In this document: piece by piece, positions 49,359 to 49,431 of the stretch
Layout of the letters: each line of letters opens with the position of its first letter
Position numbering within the stretch: the stretch's first letter is position 1
Assembly: GCF_002567005.1 (NCBI RefSeq)
Contig: NZ_NUZU01000033.1
Location: forward strand, 1 to 49,431
DNA: 49,431 nt
Origin: Bacillus sp. AFS073361
GTDB taxonomy: Bacteria > Bacillota > Bacilli > Bacillales > Cytobacillaceae
Reading direction: 5' to 3'
The notes under the pieces: generated by a model
Seen by the model: the letters and a program-made list of their open reading frames with translations, nothing else
What the model was told of the DNA's origin: nothing
Database searches by the model: none
Made by a program: the position numbers and the translations under genes

Positions 49359-49431
49359 GCTGTGTTAAACTAGTCTGTTGATTTCCGTTCCAGGCACTTC
49401 GCTTTCCGCGGGCGTGCCGGGGAGCCTCCTC
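49359..49431. repeat. Start of a GC-rich intergenic repeat, cut by the window end
   Basis: From about GCTGTGTTAAACTAGTCTGT on, the sequence turns GC-rich and reads TTGATTTCCGTTCCAGGCAC, then TTCGCTTTCCGCGGGCGTGC and CGGGGAGCCTCCTC. GGCAC and GTGCC can pair. From memory this is the left end of a repeat present in many copies in Bacillus-group genomes. The rest lies outside the window. Confidence 0.65.

Noticed and set aside
1..49431. tRNA, rRNA or complete insertion sequence
   Set aside because: No cloverleaf, rRNA-like stretch or transposase motif was noticed on reading either strand.

Overview
The window is chromosomal DNA from a low-GC, spore-forming Bacillota, most likely Bacillus sensu lato (the Neobacillus, Cytobacillus or Mesobacillus neighbourhood). 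This rests on the AT-rich sequence, strong purine-rich ribosome binding sites with many TTG and GTG starts, and Bacillus-type genes: RacA, HelD, NrnB, a YkuD-like L,D-transpeptidase, YclM-type aspartokinase, and Bacillus-type homogentisate and hydroxyphenylpyruvate dioxygenases. Two GC-richer intergenic repeats (604-755 and from about 49359 to the window end) look like families common in Bacillaceae. I see no rRNA, tRNA, CRISPR array, prophage or complete insertion sequence.

Layout. 1-5300: small regulators and hypothetical proteins, asnS behind a leader terminator, an alpha/beta-hydrolase that has lost its nucleophile, a GNAT enzyme and a DUF2238-like membrane protein. 5300-13100: helD, a YceI protein, an ATP-grasp ligase, a YkuD-type transpeptidase, a class-V aminotransferase and a polysaccharide deacetylase. 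13250-21170: a Cof-type phosphatase, an EamA transporter, a pair of MerR-type coiled-coil proteins of which the second is RacA, an acyltransferase, nrnB, an FMN monooxygenase and a nitroreductase. 21220-25911: a two-component system, an FtsX-type ABC transporter and an M50 protease, all on the minus strand.

26000-29900: an OpuF-type osmolyte importer (ATPase with CBS domains; permease fused to its binding domain) facing a GntR-RCK_C regulator of the BusR type. A 33-bp inverted repeat covers the importer promoter, so cyclic-di-AMP control of osmolyte uptake is a reasonable prediction. 30069-31225 holds two tandem paralogous membrane proteins. 31268-33407 has aspartokinase (with a CodY-like box in its promoter) and a Nudix hydrolase. 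33520-40588: a tyrosine degradation operon (hpd, flavin reductase, FAH-family hydrolase, hmgA) next to an ABC importer related to tryptophan/tyrosine transporters, with a near-consensus CodY box.

41142-43216 encodes a two-subunit heme-copper enzyme with a CuA subunit. Its catalytic subunit has Asn where oxygen reductases carry the cross-linked Tyr, which points to a CuA-type nitric oxide reductase rather than an oxidase. The reading frame is broken by a single in-frame TAA. 43282-44576 is a GerN/NapA-type cation/proton antiporter whose 134-nt leader carries two consecutive intrinsic terminators, a riboswitch-like layout. 44641-49272: a 1135-residue polytopic membrane protein, a conserved hypothetical protein and an HD-domain protein.

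The strongest leads are the CuA-NOR-like operon with its nonsense codon, the antiporter leader, the BusR/OpuF operator, and the 440-bp inverted-repeat-bounded segment between opuFB and the regulator. All functional calls come from reading motifs and remembered families; no database search was run.
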